From assembly GCA_016234155.1 (NCBI GenBank), contig JACRGZ010000095.1, positions 1-16,443 of the forward strand: DNA of 16,443 bases. Direction: 5' to 3'. Shown here piece after piece: positions 13,096-16,443 of the stretch (position 1 is the first letter of the stretch; each line of letters starts with the position of its first letter). Made by a program: the position numbers and the translations under genes. The stretch comes from Nitrospirota bacterium (GTDB lineage: Bacteria > Nitrospirota > 9FT-COMBO-42-15 > HDB-SIOI813). The notes under the pieces were generated by a model, which made no database searches, was not told where the DNA came from, and saw only the letters and a program-made list of their open reading frames with translations.

Positions 13096-13389
13096 TTACT
13101 CCAGCCTTCATGGTCTCGTCCAATGTTACTCCAAAGTGCTAGCTCTGTTCACGTGTGCGCTCCGCATAGCGAAATTGGTCTCAGGCGCATCGACAAAATA
13201 TAGCCGGGAAATATACTCGTCAGTGCCGCACTTGACACCAAAACTGTCTCCGTCGTTGTATTTCTGTGCCACATACAGGCAATCGGTCAGTTTTACCCAT
13301 TCCTTTTTATCTGCCGCATCAGCCTCGCAATAAATGAAGATTATCAACATCCATATTACTTGCGTTACTACTGTTTGTATCGGTCTCAT
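13082..13389 (-). pseudogene. Secreted thermonuclease-like (SNase/TNase) protein, frameshifted and truncated
   Basis: ATG 13389 has AGGAGG 8 nt upstream. The product begins with a signal peptide (hydrophobic VIWMLIIFIY, then EADA cleavage region) followed by YNDGDSFGVKCG and RLYFVDAPET. R62, D67 and E70 keep the exact spacing of Arg35, Asp40 and Glu43 of staphylococcal nuclease. After ETN the open frame gives nonsense and stops at 13126. In another frame the family sequence continues (FRYAERTREQ, an in-frame TAG, then HFGVTLDETMKAGVKQYI), so one T has been lost near 13170 and a stop has arisen. The frame then ends at 13082 in a REP-like repeat, and the part with the third catalytic arginine is missing or damaged. 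The family degrades nucleic acid outside the cytoplasm; this copy is almost certainly dead. Confidence 0.75.
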
Positions 13390-13414
13390 TGTCGGTGCCT
13401 CCTAACTTATTTTC

Positions 13415-13506
13415 CCCGCAGCCATTTCCAAATAACGTTTCCGTTGCATGTGAAGTGCAAGCATTTTCCATTTTACACATGAAACGTGTTATCTGCCTGT
13501 TGCGGG
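13415..13506. other. Long interrupted palindrome downstream of the PIN module
   Basis: Three nested arm pairs: CCCGCA/TGCGGG (13415-13420, 13501-13506), TAACGTTT/AAACGTGTTA (13433-13440, 13482-13491) and CATGTG/CACATG (13447-13452, 13476-13481), with bulges on one side. It spans the stop of the 58-aa gene and the leader of the nuclease pseudogene. There is no T run, so it is not a typical terminator. Confidence 0.45.
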
Positions 13507-13665
13507 CATTTCCCTTTTTTTCATTTTTTCTAAGAGTCTTTTTTTAATCGGCTCTGCTTCTGTCTGAATTGTTTTGATTTGTTCTTTTACAGACAAGTGT
13601 TTCATCCTTTCATAATTTCTTTCTCTGATTGAATGAAGCCGTTTCATAGTTTTTGATTCATTCAT
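13489..13665 (-). CDS. 58-aa charged protein, candidate antitoxin of the PIN toxin
   Basis: ATG 13665 overlaps the end of the PIN gene by 8 nt and has AGGAGG (13677-13672) 6 nt upstream, inside that gene. The frame runs 58 codons to TAA 13491-13489. The product is very polar and Lys/Glu-rich, begins MNESKTMKRLHSIRER, and looks all-helical (LSVKEQIKTIQTEAEPIKKRLL). Small charged helical proteins paired with PIN toxins are often their antitoxins, and I recall similar LH.IRE.NYE proteins next to PIN genes. The order here, toxin first and antitoxin second, is less common. No DNA-binding motif is obvious. The existence of the gene is well supported by the ribosome site and coupling; its function is inferred. 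Confidence 0.7.
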   Translation of the reverse strand: MNESKTMKRLHSIRERNYERMKHLSVKEQIKTIQTEAEPIKKRLLEKMKKREMPATGR

Positions 13666-14140
13666 TGTTATCCTCCTGAATCCAACTTTGAGGTGTTAAT
13701 ATTTCTAACTCTTTTAAACCAAGCATTCTATTTATGCCATTTACGCCACGAATGGTCTTTAGTTTCACCATGTGTTTGAAATTCCAACTGATGAGAGCAT
13801 CAGCCTCATTATACGTGGCAAGAGCTATATGCAATGCATCATCTTGATATGTTTGAGGGATAATCCCTTCATCAATGTATTTCTGTGCCAATGAGAATAT
13901 ATCTTCGTTGACAGAGACAATTTCCAAAACGATTTCTGATAACTTGTCCTCCAATTCCTGAGGAGAAGGTATTTCAGAACGGGATATCTCAGTTAGGAGA
14001 ATGTCAGAAATGAGAATGTCATAGAGACCCAGCTTTAGAGTACCCCAAAACTTTAGCGTAACTTCCTGTTTCTCCGGAGAGTCATCCGCAAATAAGAATG
14101 ATGGCACAGATGTATCAAGATATAGTTTGGTCTTTTTCAA
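13658..14140 (-). CDS. PIN-domain ribonuclease toxin (VapC-like)
   Basis: The 160-aa protein starts at TTG 14140, with GAGGTG about 10 nt upstream and no ATG nearby. It has the PIN-domain acidic residues: D9 in LYLDTSVPSF, E51 in LLTEIS, and D100/D101 in YQDDALHIALA. It also has the SWNFKHM stretch (N120) that replaces the last Asp in a known PIN subgroup. The core domain fits an RNase that cuts RNA in the cytoplasm when released from its antitoxin. The downstream 58-aa gene overlaps its stop and is the likely partner. It lies just outside the IS607 element, which ends upstream of it. Confidence 0.85.
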   Translation of the reverse strand: MKKTKLYLDTSVPSFLFADDSPEKQEVTLKFWGTLKLGLYDILISDILLTEISRSEIPSPQELEDKLSEIVLEIVSVNEDIFSLAQKYIDEGIIPQTYQDDALHIALATYNEADALISWNFKHMVKLKTIRGVNGINRMLGLKELEILTPQSWIQEDNNE

Positions 14141-14199
14141 AAGTCACACCTCTTAAATAATCTTACCGTATATCTACCGTTCCTTAAAATATAGACAAA

Positions 14200-14360
14200 T
14201 ATTCCTTTAATCTATAACGTCACCCGAACAGTGTTGGTGGCGGTTCGCATACTGGAATCTCACCAGTAACAGGCAGTATGGTCTCAAGCCGTGCCTTATC
14301 AGTAATGACAGGTGACGGCAAGGATCGGGGCAAACCCGACTGCCTGTGTGCTACAGGCAC
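14200..14360 (-). ncRNA. Candidate omega RNA (reRNA) at the 3' end of the IS607 element
   Basis: TnpB nucleases use a guide RNA made from the 3' end of tnpB and the right end of the element. Here that end holds stacked hairpins: a 9-bp pair ACAGGCAGT/ACTGCCTGT (14269-14277, 14339-14347) enclosing TCGGG/CCCGA (14325-14329, 14335-14339), then TACTGG/CCAGTA (14250-14255, 14263-14268). Strong pairing inside a coding region and the position fit a scaffold; the exact limits and guide are not visible. Confidence 0.4.
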
Positions 14361-15764
14361 TACTAAGGCTTTATGTGAAACAACTGCCCACTTGCTCCAT
14401 ACATGCCTGCCACGATTTCTCACGGATAGCGGCAGGGTGACATGAAGTTGATTCGGCAATGTCTCATTTAAGCCCAAAAACCTTCTCCCAATAACGAGTG
14501 ATGAGGCATTATGCCCCGACATCCCGTATCGGTTCATAAATTTATATCTACCGATAACAGAAGTATAAGCAGGATTCACCTCAAATACTTTAATACCGGA
14601 ATCAACCGCTCTTGCTCTGATAATCGTCTGTATCTGCGTATATGCCAGCGATGATAACATACGGGCATACTTCTTAGACTGTTTTTCGAGAACAGACTTC
14701 TTGGCTTGAAAATCAAGTTTTTCTATGACAATTGGTTTTGACTTAGATATTGCAAATGCGATAACTTGTTTTACAACATCTCCGATGACAGCCTGTCGTT
14801 GTTCTTTAGTTTTTCCGTATGTCACATAAGGGATAGAGAAATAACTAACAGGATTACCGAACCTATCCGTTTGGGTAACAGCGAGATGGTTAGCGTTTAT
14901 ATCTACTCCGATTACGCCGATATTCTTAAGTGAAATAACAGGAACTTCTGGTAATGCTGCCGATACGAATACTCTCCATCCCTTGTCATCTCTCATAAAT
15001 CTGTAATTATGAGCCTGCCAATCGGCTTTATTACCCGATAGATTCCTGCCGATAGATGCTGATATATCTTCATGCCCATACTTAAACCGGATATTACCGA
15101 GTGTGAGATATTTCTTCGAGGTAGAGAGTGTATCTGGCAGCCGAAGTCTTAATTTGATACTGCCATCGCTATTAACCGTTGCTACACAGGTCTGACATCC
15201 TGCTGTTTCGTCTTTAGAACCGATAACAAAGAACTGGTTAGACCGTGCAGCCTGCCAGTCTTTCTTCCATTCTTTGTGATACATATATCCTTTATCTTTA
15301 AGATGGAATTGAGCTCGGAAGAGTTTACGAGACCCGAAACATAGACGGGTAGTATCAGAATCCTTATCTGATTTAAGTTTATTAAGTTTTGTTTCTAATA
15401 TTGTAAGCCTGCGTTTCTTCTGGTGATATTGTGCAGGGTCGGTAATGTCCTCTATCACCTTTTTTGCCCTTTTAATTCGTTTCTCGATATTTGATATAAG
15501 TCCTGTGCGATGTTCTTTAATTGATGCAATCTTACCTTTAAGACCTGCCGATATGGAATTGAACTGTCTGGCGGTAATTCCGAATTTCTTAAGAAATTCT
15601 CGTTTAAGAACAGTTAAATTATCACCTGATTGTAAACGGGCAAACAATGAACGTTCTGTTCTACCGAAAAGAGATGCGTTTTTGGAAAAGACGTTATCTT
15701 CTGCGTCAGTGAGAGATAGACGATGCTGATATGTGCGGTATTGTAATTTCGTATTATTTCTCAT
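14220..15764 (-). CDS. tnpB: TnpB-related RNA-guided nuclease of IS607
   Basis: The 514-aa protein overlaps the end of tnpA by 11 nt. Its RuvC-like core is visible: D288 in IGVDINANHLAV, E348 in PIVIEKLDF, then the helix KKYARMLSSLAYTQIQ and VNPAYTSVIGRYKFM. The C-terminal motif is YGMSGHNASSLVIGRR where classical TnpB has the third Asp before NAA, and there is no CxxC...CxxC zinc ribbon between RuvC II and III; a lone CQTC lies at 190-193. This pattern is seen in the TnpB-related group often linked to IS607. The N-terminal 280 residues are basic and would bind the guide RNA. The C-terminal 75 residues look non-conserved and probably overlap the omega RNA. Classical TnpB cuts DNA next to a transposon-adjacent motif; whether this one cuts is not certain. 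Confidence 0.85.
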   Translation of the reverse strand: MRNNTKLQYRTYQHRLSLTDAEDNVFSKNASLFGRTERSLFARLQSGDNLTVLKREFLKKFGITARQFNSISAGLKGKIASIKEHRTGLISNIEKRIKRAKKVIEDITDPAQYHQKKRRLTILETKLNKLKSDKDSDTTRLCFGSRKLFRAQFHLKDKGYMYHKEWKKDWQAARSNQFFVIGSKDETAGCQTCVATVNSDGSIKLRLRLPDTLSTSKKYLTLGNIRFKYGHEDISASIGRNLSGNKADWQAHNYRFMRDDKGWRVFVSAALPEVPVISLKNIGVIGVDINANHLAVTQTDRFGNPVSYFSIPYVTYGKTKEQRQAVIGDVVKQVIAFAISKSKPIVIEKLDFQAKKSVLEKQSKKYARMLSSLAYTQIQTIIRARAVDSGIKVFEVNPAYTSVIGRYKFMNRYGMSGHNASSLVIGRRFLGLNETLPNQLHVTLPLSVRNRGRHVWSKWAVVSHKALVVPVAHRQSGLPRSLPSPVITDKARLETILPVTGEIPVCEPPPTLFG

Positions 15765-16320
15765 TCATTATCTCAATAGCCTTCCGTGCTTTATTGCGGG
15801 CAAACCGTTTTCCATAAAGTCTTGCACAGAATGAGGTCAGGACTTGGGTCATATCCTGAACTAAATCGTCTTTAAGTTCAGATTGGTCAACGACAATTAT
15901 TTTTCTCCCTTGAGCACGAAGTGATGCCTCTATATACTCAAATCCAAACCGCATTAACCTATCTCTATGCTCTACAATAATAGTGGGAGCGGAAGCATCA
16001 GAGAGCAGTTTTATAAGTTTTGGTCTATGTCCATTTAGTCCTGAACCAATTTCAGTTACTGCCTTTACGATAGTTGTGTTGTTTTTTATTGCGAATTCAG
16101 TTAGTTTCCCAATTTGTGCCTGTAAATCATTTTTCTGGTCTGCACTTGAAACACGAGCATATAAAGCAACACTACCGGGAGATGATACCTCTTTATCGTG
16201 TATAATAACTGTGCCTGTCGGCATCTGTTCTGCCGTTACAGGCAGTTTTCCTTCTTTCCACCATCTCCATGCCGTTTTGTATGACACCCCCTGCTGCTTT
16301 GCCCAAACACTCAGTTTCAT
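15754..16320 (-). CDS. tnpA: IS607-type serine recombinase TnpA
   Basis: The 188-aa protein begins with a MerR-like helix-turn-helix (MKLSVWAKQQGVSYKTAWRW) and continues with the resolvase domain: ALYARVSSADQ with the catalytic serine S58, then VTEIGSGLNGHRPKL and the IS607 signature EHRDRLMRFGFEYIEA. The C-terminal helix (LTSFCARLYGKRFARNKARKA) is also typical. It catalyses excision and integration with little target choice. ATG 16320 is preferred over GTG 16326 because homologues start at M-KLS; no ribosome site is evident, and a candidate promoter lies so close that the mRNA may be leaderless. It is complete and looks intact. Confidence 0.9.
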   Translation of the reverse strand: MKLSVWAKQQGVSYKTAWRWWKEGKLPVTAEQMPTGTVIIHDKEVSSPGSVALYARVSSADQKNDLQAQIGKLTEFAIKNNTTIVKAVTEIGSGLNGHRPKLIKLLSDASAPTIIVEHRDRLMRFGFEYIEASLRAQGRKIIVVDQSELKDDLVQDMTQVLTSFCARLYGKRFARNKARKAIEIMNEK

Positions 16321-16326
16321 AAACAC

Positions 16327-16355
16327 ATATTATCATATTTGGCTATAGGTGTTAA
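16327..16355 (-). promoter_or_regulatory. Possible tnpA promoter
   Basis: On the minus strand TTAACA (16355-16350), 17 nt, TAATAT (16332-16327). The -10 box ends 7 nt before ATG 16320. A separate TTGACA at 16367-16362 has no well-spaced -10 box. Confidence 0.3.
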
Positions 16356-16443
16356 TAAAACTGTCAATAGTTTAGAACCCCGTATATCCACACATCCCAA
16401 CCCGTGGAGAATTAACCACAGGCAAGAGCATGTCTTCACCACA

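Larger units (their letters stand above)
14220..16320 (-). mobile_element. IS607-family insertion sequence (tnpA-tnpB)
   Basis: The two overlapping genes, a MerR-HTH serine recombinase and a TnpB, define IS607-type elements. IS607 elements make no target duplication and have no terminal inverted repeats, so the ends cannot be fixed by eye. They must lie between the PIN gene start (14140) and tnpB on one side and past 16320 on the other. Confidence 0.8.

Noticed and set aside
13400..13506. Integron attC site
   Set aside because: AAC/GTT triplets and a GTTAGGA exist, but the core sites do not pair with each other in the palindrome and no integrase or second site is visible. Kept only as a low-interest structural finding.

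Overview
The window looks like a chromosomal stretch from an uncultured or environmental Gram-negative bacterium. The gene families (giant SBBP / DUF1566 / MopE-type cysteine-repeat secreted protein, CFI-box tail, siroheme NirB, IS607 element, many minus-strand toxin-antitoxin cassettes) and the abundant short palindromic repeats fit Nitrospirota or Desulfobacterota-like lineages. That placement is inference; no rRNA or other strong phylogenetic marker is present.

Layout. 3-371 is the C-terminal end of a GlgX-type glycogen debranching enzyme. 372-742 is intergenic and holds an inverted repeat. 743-3187 is a complete NirB-type nitrite reductase large subunit without a neighbouring nirD. Behind it, on the minus strand, lies an N-terminal remnant of a SWIM/SNF2 helicase (3100-3549), then a MITE-like palindromic element (3564-3689) and a gene-poor stretch with a hexanucleotide tandem repeat. 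4081-4595 (minus) is a RelE/ParE-like toxin with its ribbon-helix-helix antitoxin and a good sigma70 promoter.

4683-11000 (plus) is one very large secreted/surface protein gene of about 2,100 codons: signal peptide, DUF7948, seven SBBP repeats, two DUF1566 domains, six and a half MopE-like Cys/Asp repeats, and two beta-sandwich-like C-terminal modules. Its true start appears to be an ATG at 4683 with a perfect AGGAGG. A run of seven CAGT units lies between this start and the signal peptide, and the frame is off by exactly one unit, so this looks like a phase-variable gene in the OFF state. A second 1-nt frame break lies near 5900-5925. Many palindromic repeats sit in frame inside the coding sequence.

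11020-14140 is a minus-strand cluster of small toxin-antitoxin-like modules: a truncated BrnT-like ORF with a zinc-ribbon partner, DUF5615/DUF433, and PIN with a 58-aa partner. Between them lie a decayed C-terminal fragment of a second giant protein (plus strand, CFI-box) and a frameshifted secreted thermonuclease pseudogene. 14220-16320 (minus) is an IS607-family element with serine recombinase TnpA and a TnpB-related RNA-guided nuclease; the 3' end of tnpB carries stacked hairpins that could be an omega RNA scaffold.

Overall, housekeeping metabolism on the left gives way to an accessory region that has accumulated repeats, TA modules, truncated genes and an insertion sequence around a candidate switchable surface protein.
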